From Methylobacterium aquaticum (GTDB taxonomy: Bacteria > Pseudomonadota > Alphaproteobacteria > Rhizobiales > Beijerinckiaceae): 64,000 bases of DNA. Numbering within the stretch: the stretch's first letter is position 1; each line of letters starts with the position of its first letter. Both the position numbers and the translations under genes were made by a program. The DNA lies in assembly GCF_016804325.1 (NCBI RefSeq), contig NZ_CP043627.1, positions 4,399,001-4,463,000 of the forward strand. The letters run 5' to 3'. The notes under the pieces were generated by a model that saw only the letters and a program-made list of their open reading frames with translations, was not told the DNA's origin and searched no databases. Below are positions 35,323 through 43,969 of this stretch, one piece after another.

Positions 35323-36336
35323 TCACCGCGGTGCCGCCGCTCGCGCCAGCCGGTCGCGGATCGCCTCGCCGAGGTCGTTCTCCGGGATCGGCGCCACCGC
35401 GATCGTCGCCGCGCCGCTCGCGTCGAGCCGGCGCAGAAAGGCGAAGAGGTGGGCCGCCGCCTCGGCGAGGTCGCCGGCCGGGCTGAGATTGAGGGAGAGC
35501 GCGGCCCGATCGAGCCCGTCCGGTGGGACCGGGCCGTACAGCAGCGCCGCCTCGCCGGGCCGGATCTCCGCGGCGTCGAGCCGCACCGCGGCGCGGGGCG
35601 CGTAATGCGAGGCGAGGAGCCCCGGGGAGACCGGAGCCGCCCCCGCCGGCGCACCCGGCAGCGCCAGCGTCCGGCCCAGAACCGCCTCGATCGCCTCGCG
35701 CGACACCCCGCCCGGGCGCAGCAGCGCCGGCGGCCCGTCGAGGCACGCGACGATGGTCGATTCGACGCCGACCGGGCAGGGGCCGCCGTCGAGGACCGCC
35801 GCGATCCGCCCGTCGAGATCGCCGAGGACGTGGTCGATGTCCGTCGGGCTCACCCGCCCCGAGCGGTTGGCCGAGGGCGCCGCCACCGGGCAGCCGGCCG
35901 CCGCCAGCACCGCGCGGGCCACGGGACTGGCCGGCACCCGCAAGGCCACGCTTCCCAGGCCCGCCCGGGCGAGGTCGCAGACGCGGGCCGTCTCGGCGAC
36001 CGGCACCACCAGGGTCAGCGGGCCGGGCCAGAACGCCTGCGCCAGGGCCAGGGCATCCTCGCCGAACACCCCCTCGCGCCGCGCCGTCTCAAGGTCGGGC
36101 AGGTGGGCGATCAGCGGGTTGAATCGCGGCCGCTCCTTGGCGGCGTAGATGCCCGCCACCGCCGCCGGGTCGCCCGCATCGGCGCCGAGCCCGTAGACCG
36201 TCTCGGTCGGGATCGCCACGAGCTTGCCGGCGCGCAGCAGGGCGCTGGCCTCCAGGATGCCCGCGGCATCGGCGGTCAGCCGCCGTGTCGGCATTGACCC
36301 CGCGGGATCGTTCACGTCTAAACTGTCGGTCGCCAT
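35323..36336 (-). CDS. L-threonylcarbamoyladenylate synthase (Sua5 type)
   Basis: A 337-residue protein from ATG 36336; a GTG 10 codons upstream and ATG 36294 are alternatives. The YrdC domain is clear: LVAIPTETVYGLGADAGDPA, YAAKERPRFNPLIAHLPDLE (the Lys-Arg pair that binds ATP/bicarbonate), PVAAPSANRSGRVSPTDIDH with the conserved SxN. A Sua5-only C-terminal domain follows the linker SPGLLASHYAPRAAVRL. It makes threonylcarbamoyl-AMP for t6A on tRNAs that read ANN codons. It is divergent from the acyl-CoA dehydrogenase gene. Confidence 0.92.
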   Translation of the reverse strand: MATDSLDVNDPAGSMPTRRLTADAAGILEASALLRAGKLVAIPTETVYGLGADAGDPAAVAGIYAAKERPRFNPLIAHLPDLETARREGVFGEDALALAQAFWPGPLTLVVPVAETARVCDLARAGLGSVALRVPASPVARAVLAAAGCPVAAPSANRSGRVSPTDIDHVLGDLDGRIAAVLDGGPCPVGVESTIVACLDGPPALLRPGGVSREAIEAVLGRTLALPGAPAGAAPVSPGLLASHYAPRAAVRLDAAEIRPGEAALLYGPVPPDGLDRAALSLNLSPAGDLAEAAAHLFAFLRRLDASGAATIAVAPIPENDLGEAIRDRLARAAAPR

Positions 36337-36450
36337 GCCGCCGGCCGTAGCGTCGGCGGCAGCCACACGTCAAATCCAAAGGGCGGTTTTCCGGGGACCC
36401 GTGCGGCGGTTCCCGCGGCGAGGCCGACCCGCTCCCGGGAGGAGCCCTCG

Positions 36451-38220
36451 ATGACCTATCGCGCGCCCGTGGCCGAGATGGCCTTCACCCTCCGGCACGT
36501 CGCCGGGCTCGACCGCGCCATCGCGGAGGGCCTGCACGGCGACCTCTCGGACGACCTCGTCGACACGATCCTCGAGGAGGCTGGGCGCTTCGCCAACGAC
36601 GTGGTGGCGCCCCTGAACAAGGTCGGCGACCGCCACGGCACCCCGCTCGAGGACGGCGTGGTGACGATGCCGCCGGGCTACCGCGAGGCCTACCGCGCCT
36701 GGACCGAGGGCGGCTGGAACGCGCTCCCGGGCCCGGTCGAGTATGGCGGCCAGGGCCTGCCGATCCTGCTCAACGCCGCCTGCATCGAGATGTGGAACTC
36801 CGCCGCCATGGCCTTCGGCCTCGGGCCGCTCCTCACCGCCGGCGGCGTCGAGGCGCTGAGCCGCCACGGCAGCGAGGAGCTGCGGTCGCGCTACCTCGAG
36901 AAGCTCGTCTCGGGCGAGTGGACCGCCACCATGAACCTCACCGAGCCGCAGGCCGGCTCGGACCTCTCGGTGATGCGCACCCGGGCCGAGCCCGTCGGCG
37001 ACGGCTCGTACCGGATCTCGGGCGAGAAGATCTACATCACCTGGGGCGAGCACGACCTGACCGACAACATCGTGCATCTGGTGCTCGCCCGGCTGCCCGA
37101 CGCGCCTCCCGGCACCCGCGGCATCTCGCTGTTCCTGGTGCCGAAGGTGCGGCCGGACGGGTCGCGCAACACGCTCAAATGCGCCGGCATCGAGCACAAG
37201 CTCGGCATCCACGGCTCGCCGACCTGCACCATGGTGTATGACGGCGCGACCGGCTGGCTCGTCGGCGAGGCCAACCGCGGCCTGGCCTGCATGTTCACGA
37301 TGATGAACAATGCCCGCCTCGGCGTCGGCCTCCAGGGCGTCGCCATCGCCGAGCGGGCCTACCAGCAGGCGCTGTCGTATGCCCGCGACCGCCGCCAGGG
37401 CCGGGCGAGCACCGCCGCCGACGGGGCGAGCGCGATCATCGATCATCCCGACGTGCAGCGGATGCTGCTCACCATGAAGGCCCTGACGGGGGCCTCCCGC
37501 GGCATCTGCTACCTGACGGCGGAGGCGATCGACCGCGCCCACCGGGCGCCGGACGAGGCGGCGCGGAGAAGCGCGCAGGCCCGGGCCTCCCTGTTGACCC
37601 CGGTGGCCAAGGCCTTCTCGACCGATATCGGCATCGAGGTCGCCTCGCTCGGCATCCAGGTCCATGGCGGCATGGGCTTCGTCGAGGAGACCGGCGCCGC
37701 CCAGCACCTGCGCGATGCCCGCATCGCCGCGATCTACGAGGGCACCAACGGCATCCAGGCGATCGACCTCGTCACCCGCAAGCTGCCGCTGGAGAACGGC
37801 GCGGTGGTGCGCGGCCAGATCGGCGCGATGCGGCTCGTCGCCGAGCGGGTGCTGAAGGAGGGCGGTCCCGCCTTCGGCCACACCGCCCCGCGCCTGCGCG
37901 AGACGATCGAGGCGCTGGACCGGGCAACAAGCTATCTCCTGAAGGCGCTGGGCTCGAACCGGCCCGACGAGGCGCTTGCCGGCGCGACCCCGTATCTCCG
38001 CCTGTTCGGCCTCGCCCAGGGCGGCACCTGCCTGGCGCAAAGCGCGCTCGCCGCCAACGCGGCGTCGAAGGCCGGCGACGGCGATCCGGCGCACCCGGCC
38101 CGCATCGCGCTCGCGCGCTTCTTCGCCGAGAACCTCGCCACGGCGAGCCGGGGGCTGGAGGAGACGGTGATCGGCGGCGGCGGCTTCCTGCAGGATGGGG
38201 GGCTGGCGCTGGCGGGGTGA
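36451..38220 (+). CDS. acyl-CoA dehydrogenase, DmdC/FadE-like
   Basis: A 589-residue flavoenzyme with GGGAGGAG just before the ATG. It has the extended form of the family: YRAPVAEMAFTLRHVAGLDR at the start, a middle domain with MNLTEPQAGSDLSVMRTRAE and GEKIYITWGEHDLTDNIVHL, LKCAGIEHKLGIHGSPTCTM, and the C-terminal four-helix part with VHGGMGFVEETGAAQHLRDA and IAAIYEGTNGIQAIDLVTRK (catalytic Glu region). The length and N-terminal extension are as in 3-methylmercaptopropionyl-CoA dehydrogenase DmdC, though the same form occurs in general fatty-acid enzymes. It oxidises an acyl-CoA to the enoyl-CoA. Confidence 0.9.
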   Translation: MTYRAPVAEMAFTLRHVAGLDRAIAEGLHGDLSDDLVDTILEEAGRFANDVVAPLNKVGDRHGTPLEDGVVTMPPGYREAYRAWTEGGWNALPGPVEYGGQGLPILLNAACIEMWNSAAMAFGLGPLLTAGGVEALSRHGSEELRSRYLEKLVSGEWTATMNLTEPQAGSDLSVMRTRAEPVGDGSYRISGEKIYITWGEHDLTDNIVHLVLARLPDAPPGTRGISLFLVPKVRPDGSRNTLKCAGIEHKLGIHGSPTCTMVYDGATGWLVGEANRGLACMFTMMNNARLGVGLQGVAIAERAYQQALSYARDRRQGRASTAADGASAIIDHPDVQRMLLTMKALTGASRGICYLTAEAIDRAHRAPDEAARRSAQARASLLTPVAKAFSTDIGIEVASLGIQVHGGMGFVEETGAAQHLRDARIAAIYEGTNGIQAIDLVTRKLPLENGAVVRGQIGAMRLVAERVLKEGGPAFGHTAPRLRETIEALDRATSYLLKALGSNRPDEALAGATPYLRLFGLAQGGTCLAQSALAANAASKAGDGDPAHPARIALARFFAENLATASRGLEETVIGGGGFLQDGGLALAG

Positions 38221-38268
38221 GGGACTCTCTCGAAAGAGAGTTCAAATCCCCTGTTTCGAACCCTCCGC

Positions 38269-38404
38269 GTCATCCCGGGGCCGCGAAGCGGAGCCCGGGA
38301 TCCAGAACCGCAGTTGGCTCAGAATGCGGAGGAGACCGTCCCGGCATCTCCTGAGAAAACTGAGTGTCTGGATTCCGGGCTCCGCTACGCGGCCCCGGAA
38401 TGAC
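38269..38404. repeat. CATCCCGGG-bounded intergenic repeat, copy 1
   Basis: Starts GTCATCCCGGGGCCGCGAAG and ends with GGCCCCGGAATGAC, so the ends pair. Inside is GGAGCCCGGGATCCAGAA, mirrored by TCTGGATTCCGGGCTCCG. It fills the gap between the dehydrogenase and the hydratase genes. Confidence 0.8.
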
Positions 38405-38471
38405 ATGGTGGGTGTCATTCCGTTGATTGGGCCCATCGTCGCCCGTCCGAGCATCTACTGGTGAGCTTCCC

Positions 38472-39230
38472 ATGACCGACCACGTCCGCATCACCGACCA
38501 GCCCGGCGGCGTCCGCCTCGTCCAGCTCGTGCGCCCCGAGAAGAAGAACGCCCTCACGGGCGCGATGTACGACGCCATGCGGGAGGCGCTCGAAGGCGCG
38601 GACCGTGAAGGGTCGGGCGTCGGCGCCGTGGTCTTCGCCGGCACCGAGGGCGTGTTCACCGCCGGCAACGACATCGCCGATTTCGTCGCCCGGGCGGAGA
38701 AATCCTTCGGCGAGGCGCCGTCGCTGCGCTTCATCCGCCAGCTCGCCGTGACCCGCACGCCGATGGTGGCGGCGGTGGACGGGCTCGCGGTCGGGGTCGG
38801 CACGACGCTGACCTATCATTGCGACCTCGTCTACGTGGCGCCCGCCGCGACCTTCCGGATGCCCTTTGTCGATCTCGGCCTCGTGCCGGAGGCTGCCTCC
38901 AGCTACCTGGTGCCGCGCCGGATCGGGCTGGTGAAGGCGACCGAATTGCTGCTCCTCGGCGAGGCCTACGGCGCCGACGAGGCGGTGCGGCTCGGGCTCG
39001 CCAACGCGGTCGTGCCGGCCGACGGGCTCCTCGAACACGCCCTGGCGCAGGGCGCCAAGCTCGCGGCGAAGCCCCGCCAGGCGCTCGCCGCCGCCCGCCG
39101 GCTGATCCGCGGCGACCACGAGGCCGTGCGCGCCGCGATGGATGCGGAGGCCCAGGCCTTCGACGCGGCGCTCCGCTCGCCCGAGGCGCAAGCCGCGTTC
39201 CAGCGCTTCCTGTCCCGCGGCACCCGGTGA
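38472..39230 (+). CDS. enoyl-CoA hydratase/isomerase family protein
   Basis: A 252-residue crotonase-fold enzyme. It shows RPEKKNALTGAMYDAMREAL, the oxyanion-hole segments TAGNDIADFVARA and MVAAVDGLAVGVGTTLTYHC, and FVDLGLVPEAASSYLVPRRI with the second catalytic Glu. The first Glu position (around the VGVGTTL stretch) is not Glu, which is more like the isomerase branch than a strict hydratase. The start codon ATG 38472 follows GAGCTTCCC, a weak site. The SDR start overlaps its stop (GTGA), so the two are translated together. Confidence 0.87.
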   Translation: MTDHVRITDQPGGVRLVQLVRPEKKNALTGAMYDAMREALEGADREGSGVGAVVFAGTEGVFTAGNDIADFVARAEKSFGEAPSLRFIRQLAVTRTPMVAAVDGLAVGVGTTLTYHCDLVYVAPAATFRMPFVDLGLVPEAASSYLVPRRIGLVKATELLLLGEAYGADEAVRLGLANAVVPADGLLEHALAQGAKLAAKPRQALAAARRLIRGDHEAVRAAMDAEAQAFDAALRSPEAQAAFQRFLSRGTR

Positions 39231-40084
39231 GGCCCCCGGGCGTCCCGGACCTGTCGGGAAAGGTCTGCCTCGTCGCCGGCGCCTCGCGCGGGGTCGGCCG
39301 CGGCATCGCCCGGGCCTTGGGCGAGGCCGGTGCCACCGTGGTGGTCACCGCCCGCTCCAGCGAGACCGGGGCCCGCACCGACCAGCGGGCGGAGGCCCTG
39401 GAGGACACCGCCCGGGAGGTCGACCTCGCCGGCGGGCGCGGCCACCACTACCTCTGCGACCATACCCGCGAGCCCGAGGTGGACGCGATGGTGCATTGGG
39501 TGCTGCGCCGCTTCGGCCGCATCGACGTCGCGGTGTCGAGCATCTGGGGTGGCAACGAGGGCTATGACGGGGTGCGCTACCCCGACGGCGCCACCTGGGG
39601 CACCGCCTTCTGGCGCCGCGGTCTTGCCCCCTTGCGCCACAACCTCGAGACCGGCCCGCTCGCCGGGCTGATCCTCGCCCGGGCCGTCGCCCCCGCCATG
39701 GTCTCGGCCAAGGGCGGGCTCCTCGCCCTGGTCTCGTTCGGCACCGACGACTACCTCGGCGACCTGTTCTACGACCTCGCCAAGGCCGCCACCAACCGCC
39801 TGGCCTTCGCGATGGCGCAGGAACTGGCGCCCTACGGCGTCACGGCCCTGGCGCTCGCGCCCGGCCTGGTGCGGACCGAGCGGGTGCTGGAGGCCGGGAT
39901 GGGCGAGGAGGCCGGGGAGAGCCCGCTCTATGCCGGGCGGGCGCTGGCGGCGCTGGCGGGCGATCCCGCGGTCGCGTCCCAGGCGGGACGGGTGCTGCAC
40001 GCCGCCGACCTGGCGCGGGCCTACGGCTTCACCGACGAGGATGGCAGCCGGCCGGAGCGGTACCGGGCGGGTGATGGTGTTTGA
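39227..40084 (+). CDS. short-chain dehydrogenase/reductase
   Basis: A 285-residue SDR starting at GTG 39227, which overlaps the stop of the hydratase gene. Cofactor motif VAGASRGVGRGIARALGEAG lies at residues 15-34, catalytic Ser in LLALVSFGTDDY and the YxxxK in FYDLAKAATNRLAF (about residue 185). The insertion SIWGGNEGYDGVRYPDGATW after the NxxG-equivalent region is unlike classical SDRs. It probably oxidises or reduces a hydroxyacyl or keto intermediate together with the hydratase; substrate unknown. Confidence 0.88.
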   Translation: MRPPGVPDLSGKVCLVAGASRGVGRGIARALGEAGATVVVTARSSETGARTDQRAEALEDTAREVDLAGGRGHHYLCDHTREPEVDAMVHWVLRRFGRIDVAVSSIWGGNEGYDGVRYPDGATWGTAFWRRGLAPLRHNLETGPLAGLILARAVAPAMVSAKGGLLALVSFGTDDYLGDLFYDLAKAATNRLAFAMAQELAPYGVTALALAPGLVRTERVLEAGMGEEAGESPLYAGRALAALAGDPAVASQAGRVLHAADLARAYGFTDEDGSRPERYRAGDGV

Positions 40085-41559
40085 GGGCCTGTTGGGCCGA
40101 ATCGACAGTCTTTACACCCTCTTCGTCATGTATGGACGGCCCCCGTTTCGCAAGGGTTTGTGAGCATCGGTTTGAGCCAGTCGGTTCAGGAGCAGTCATG
40201 TATCCGGCCTCTGATGCCATCGTGTCGCCCCCGTGAAGGGACGAGGACGATGGCGGGCCACCAAGGGGTTCGCACAAGCGTTCCTTGCGAGGACCAGGCT
40301 CCCAACATTCCGACGCGCTGTTGCGCGCAATGACGTGGCGGAGTGTCCCGGTCCCAGGGTCCCTCATCCTGCTCTGGCCTTGGCCGTGCTTACAGCTCCT
40401 TGCTCACCGAAGGTTTCGTCCCGCCGCTCCTCAAGCGGCGGCGGGACGAAGCCGACCTGCCTGACCGCGCCGGCGCGTCGCGTCGTACGCCTCGCCGGTG
40501 GTCAGGATCGCCCAGACGGTGCGCGCCAGCTTGGCCGCCAGCGCCACCGCCGCCACCCGGGCCGGGCGCCGCTTCAGCAACTCGGCCAGCCACGGGTCCA
40601 TGTCGTCGGGGTGACGCTTGGCCTTGGCCAGCGCCGCCGTCGCCCCCAGCACGTAGAGCCGGCGCAGCCGCTGGTCGCCCGCCTTGCTGATCCGCCCCGT
40701 GCGCCGCGTCTGCCCGCTGGCGGAGGTGCGTGGCGTCAGCCCCAGCCATGCCGCGTAGTCGCGCGCGCTGTCGAACTGCTGACCCTCGCCAATCGCCGCG
40801 CGCGTCGCATGGGCGATCATCGGCCCGACGAACGGGATCGTCATCAGCCGCTGGGCCACCGCGTCCGCCTTGGCCTCGGCCTTGATCTGCGCCTCGATCT
40901 CGGCGATCGCCTCGACCTTCTCGTGCCAATGCCTGACCAGCACCCGCAGGGCCGCCAGGAGCGTCCGCGGGATGTCGGGGTGGCCCGCCTCCACGAACCC
41001 GATCACCGCCTTGGCGCCGGCATCGCCCCGGGCCCCCACCAGCCCGAACTCGGCCAGGTGACCGCGCAGGGCGTTGATCAGCTGGGTGCGCTGGCCCACC
41101 AGGAGGTCTCGCGCCGTGTGCAGGCCGCGCGCGCCTTGCTGCGCGACGCTCTTGACCGGCACCCGCGGCATGTCGGGGCGGGTCGCGGCCACCGCAATGG
41201 CATGGGCGTCGCGGGCATCGGTCTTGTTGCGCTGGACGAACGGCTTGACGTAGGCCGGCGGCAGCAGGCGGACCTCGTGGCCGAGATCGCGGATCTGGCG
41301 CGCCCAGTAATGGGCGGTGGCGCAGGCTTCCATCGCCACCACGGTGGCGGGGATCGTCTTGATCGCCGGCAGCAGCTTGTCGCGCGAGAGGCGCTCGGTG
41401 CGGACCACGGCGCCCTGCGCGTCCTGAGCCTCGAACTGGAAGACGGACTTGGCGATGTCCAGGCCGATGATGCTAATCTGCGTCACGGACGGTCTCCTCG
41501 GTTGGGTGTCAGACGACCTCAACCTGGCACTTATGATGCCGGCGGGGGCCGTCCACCCC
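40085..41559 (-). mobile_element. second IS110-family element, IS1111-like layout
   Basis: One transposase gene with a long 3' noncoding part (40085-40430, about 345 bp) and a short 5' noncoding part (about 70 bp). This is the reverse of the IS110-type element at 23.5 kb and matches the IS1111 subgroup, where the guide RNA is at the transposase 3' end. Edges are approximate. No gene was found in the 345-bp part. Confidence 0.6.
40431..41486 (-). CDS. IS110 family transposase (IS1111 subgroup-like)
   Basis: A 351-residue protein starting at GTG 41486 (MTQISIIGLDIAKSVFQFEA). The RuvC-like DEDD domain has IIGLDIAKSVFQ (Asp), VVAMEACATAHYWARQIRDL (Glu) and NKTDARDAHAIAVAATRPDM (two Asp). The C-terminal domain has MTIPFVGPMIAHATRAAIGE, YAAWLGLTPRTSASGQTRRT with the reactive Ser region, and GRISKAGDQRLRRLYVLGAT. 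The gene seems intact. The N-terminal GLDIAKxxFQ pattern is common in the IS1111 subgroup. Confidence 0.93.
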   Translation of the reverse strand: MTQISIIGLDIAKSVFQFEAQDAQGAVVRTERLSRDKLLPAIKTIPATVVAMEACATAHYWARQIRDLGHEVRLLPPAYVKPFVQRNKTDARDAHAIAVAATRPDMPRVPVKSVAQQGARGLHTARDLLVGQRTQLINALRGHLAEFGLVGARGDAGAKAVIGFVEAGHPDIPRTLLAALRVLVRHWHEKVEAIAEIEAQIKAEAKADAVAQRLMTIPFVGPMIAHATRAAIGEGQQFDSARDYAAWLGLTPRTSASGQTRRTGRISKAGDQRLRRLYVLGATAALAKAKRHPDDMDPWLAELLKRRPARVAAVALAAKLARTVWAILTTGEAYDATRRRGQAGRLRPAAA

Positions 41560-41701
41560 AACATCCCGGGGCTCGGCGTAGCCGAGAACCCGGGATCCAT
41601 AACCGCTGACGGCGAAGGACTCGGCGGACTGCATCCCGCCTCATCCTGTATCGTCAGCGGGTATGGATCCCGGGTTCCGCTTTCGCGGCCCCGGGATGAC
41701 G
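41560..41701. repeat. CATCCCGGG-bounded intergenic repeat, copy 2
   Basis: Related to the repeat at 38269. Begins ACATCCCGGGGCTCGGCG and ends GCGGCCCCGGGATGAC; internal CCGGGATCCATAACCGCTGA pairs with CAGCGGGTATGGATCCCGG. The 41702-41905 stretch after it is empty apart from the promoter region of the next gene. Confidence 0.8.
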
Positions 41702-41905
41702 CGGTGGGTTTCAAGTCGGTGTTCTAGAGCAAATCGGCCCCGAGACTTCGCACTACCGACATCGTCCGCGCGAAACACCTGCCGCCCTGCCATCCAGCCC
41801 TGCGTCAGGCCGCATCCCTGCTGCGGAACCCATGGCCGGGCGACGCATTGTCGGGCGTCGTCCGGGGCCGCGCATCCTCGCCCCGCCCACCGGTGGAGGC
41901 CACCC

Positions 41906-43123
41906 ATGACGCTCATCTCCCGCCGCGACACCCTGGCCGCCGCGGCGGCCGGTCTCGTCGGCACCGCCGCCGGCGCGCAGGCGCAGACCGCCGCCCAGCC
42001 CGTGCGCGGCAAGGACGGGGCGGACATCCTCGGGCCCACCAACCCGGCGCGCCAGGCCGAGGAGCCGTTCACCACGCTCCCGCCCAGGACCGATCACGGC
42101 ACGATGCCGAACCTGAAATGGTCGTTCGCCGACAGCCACATGCGGCTGGAGGAGGGCGGCTGGGCGCGCCAGACCACGGTGCGCGAATTGCCGATCTCGA
42201 CCGCCATGGCGGGCGTCAACATGCGGCTCAAGGCCGGCGTCGCCCGGGAGATGCATTGGCACAAGGAGGCCGAGTGGGCCTACATGCTCAAGGGCCGCGC
42301 CCGCATCACTGCCGTCGACCAGGCCGGCCGCACCTTCGTGGACGATGTGGCTGAGGGCGACCTCTGGTACTTCCCGTCCGGCATCCCGCACTCGATCCAG
42401 GGATTGTCGGGCGATGTCGACGGCTGCGAATTCCTGCTCGTCTTCGACGACGGCCATTTCTCCGAAGATTCGACATTCCTGATCACCGACTGGCTCGCCC
42501 ACACCCCGCGCGACATCCTGGCGAAGAATTTCGGGGTGCCGGAATCGGCCCTCGCCCACCTGCCGGAAAAGGAGAAGTACATCTTCCCGGCGCCGATGCC
42601 GGGGCCGCTCGCCGGCGACCGCACCGGCGGCGCCGGGCCGGTGCCGGATGCCTTCAGCCATCGGATGCTGGCCCAGGAGCCGATCCGGACGAAGGGCGGC
42701 ACCGTCCGCATCACCGATTCCAGGAACTTCCCGGCCTCGAAGACCATCGCGGCGGCCCTCGTCGAGCTGGAGCCGGGCGCGTTGCGCGAGCTGCACTGGC
42801 ACCCGAACGGCGACGAGTGGCAATACTACCTCTCGGGTCAGGGCCGGATGACGGTGTTCGGCTCCGAATCGAAGGCCCGCACCTTCGATTACCAGGCCGG
42901 CGACGTCGGCTACGTGCCCTTCGCCATGGGGCATTACATCGAGAATACCGGCACGACGCCGCTGCGCTTCCTCGAACTGTTCCGCAGCCCGGTCTACGCC
43001 GACGTGTCGCTGAACCAGTGGATGGCGCTCACCCCGCACGCCCTGGTGCGGGCGCATCTCGCCATCGACGAATCGGTGCTGGCGGGCCTGCCGACGGGCA
43101 AGACGCCGGTCCTGCCGGGGTGA
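41906..43123 (+). CDS. oxdC: secreted bicupin oxalate decarboxylase
   Basis: A 405-residue protein from ATG 41906, with GGAGG 7 nt upstream. A twin-arginine-like signal ([20 protein letters not shown]) points to export. Two cupin domains each hold a manganese site: [20 protein letters not shown] and [11 protein letters not shown] in the first, [20 protein letters not shown] and [12 protein letters not shown] in the second. The lid segment after the first domain reads [13 protein letters not shown], keeping the Glu (SExST) of decarboxylases rather than the oxidase-type lid. It converts oxalate to formate and CO2; formate is a usable energy source for a methylotroph. It stands alone. Confidence 0.9.
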   Translation: MTLISRRDTLAAAAAGLVGTAAGAQAQTAAQPVRGKDGADILGPTNPARQAEEPFTTLPPRTDHGTMPNLKWSFADSHMRLEEGGWARQTTVRELPISTAMAGVNMRLKAGVAREMHWHKEAEWAYMLKGRARITAVDQAGRTFVDDVAEGDLWYFPSGIPHSIQGLSGDVDGCEFLLVFDDGHFSEDSTFLITDWLAHTPRDILAKNFGVPESALAHLPEKEKYIFPAPMPGPLAGDRTGGAGPVPDAFSHRMLAQEPIRTKGGTVRITDSRNFPASKTIAAALVELEPGALRELHWHPNGDEWQYYLSGQGRMTVFGSESKARTFDYQAGDVGYVPFAMGHYIENTGTTPLRFLELFRSPVYADVSLNQWMALTPHALVRAHLAIDESVLAGLPTGKTPVLPG

Positions 43124-43170
43124 GGCGCCTCGCCGGGAGCCGTCACGCGGGCATCGTTACAGGCTCTTAA

Positions 43171-43767
43171 TCACAGGCTCTTGGACTTGAAGCTCAGCCG
43201 GTGATGCCGGGTGAGGCCGAGGCTCGCCATCGCGGCCCGGTGCGCCGCGGTGCCGTAGCCGACGTTGCGCTCCCAGGCATAGGCCGGGTGGCGCCGCGCC
43301 AGCGCCCGCATCAGCCGGTCGCGCGCCACCTTGGCGACGATCGAGCTCGCGGCGATCTGGGGCACCAGCCGGTCGCCGCCGATGAAGGCCCGGCAGGGCA
43401 GGGGCAGGCCGGGCGGCACGTCGCGCCCATCCACCGCCACCTCCGCGGCGATGCCGAGGCGCGCCACCGCGCGGCGCATGGCGTCGAGGGTGGCGGCGCG
43501 CACGTTGATCCGGTCGATCAGGTCGCGGGAGGCGCCGGCCAGCGCCACGCGCCCTTCCGCCATGATCCGCGGCGCCAGGCGCTCGCGGGTGGCGGCGTCG
43601 AGGCGCTTGCTGTCGTCGAGGGCCTCCAGCAGGTCCCCCGGCAGGAGGGCGGGATCGAAATGCACCGCCGCGACGATCACCGGGCCGCAGAGCGCGCCGC
43701 GGCCGACCTCGTCGCAGCCGATCAGGACGGGATAGCGGGCGGCGTGGCGGGCATCGAACGGGCGCAT
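43171..43767 (-). CDS. rnhB: ribonuclease HII
   Basis: A 198-residue protein from ATG 43767 (MRPFDARHAARYPVLIGCDE). The catalytic Asp-Glu pair is in IGCDEVGRGALCGPVIVAAV (residues about 18-19). Further conserved motifs are LDDSKRLDAATRERLAP, FIGGDRLVPQIAASSIVAKV (with the third acidic residue) and RHPAYAWERNVGYGTAAHRA. It removes ribonucleotides and RNA-DNA hybrids. It is divergent from the signal-peptidase gene. Length is typical. Confidence 0.95.
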   Translation of the reverse strand: MRPFDARHAARYPVLIGCDEVGRGALCGPVIVAAVHFDPALLPGDLLEALDDSKRLDAATRERLAPRIMAEGRVALAGASRDLIDRINVRAATLDAMRRAVARLGIAAEVAVDGRDVPPGLPLPCRAFIGGDRLVPQIAASSIVAKVARDRLMRALARRHPAYAWERNVGYGTAAHRAAMASLGLTRHHRLSFKSKSL

Positions 43768-43969
43768 CGCGCAGATGTGCCCGCGTTCGGGTTTCGAAAT
43801 CCCTGCTTCGCGCACCCGGCGGTGTCTCCCATCCGGCCGGTGCGGCGATCGGGGGGGCGGCACGCGCGGGATCCTAAGCGCGATACGGCCCGTTCATCAT
43901 CCTCTCCCAAGATCGCGAGGGCGCTTGGCGACGGCGGGACCGCCCGGCCCTCCCGCCGACAGGAGACCG

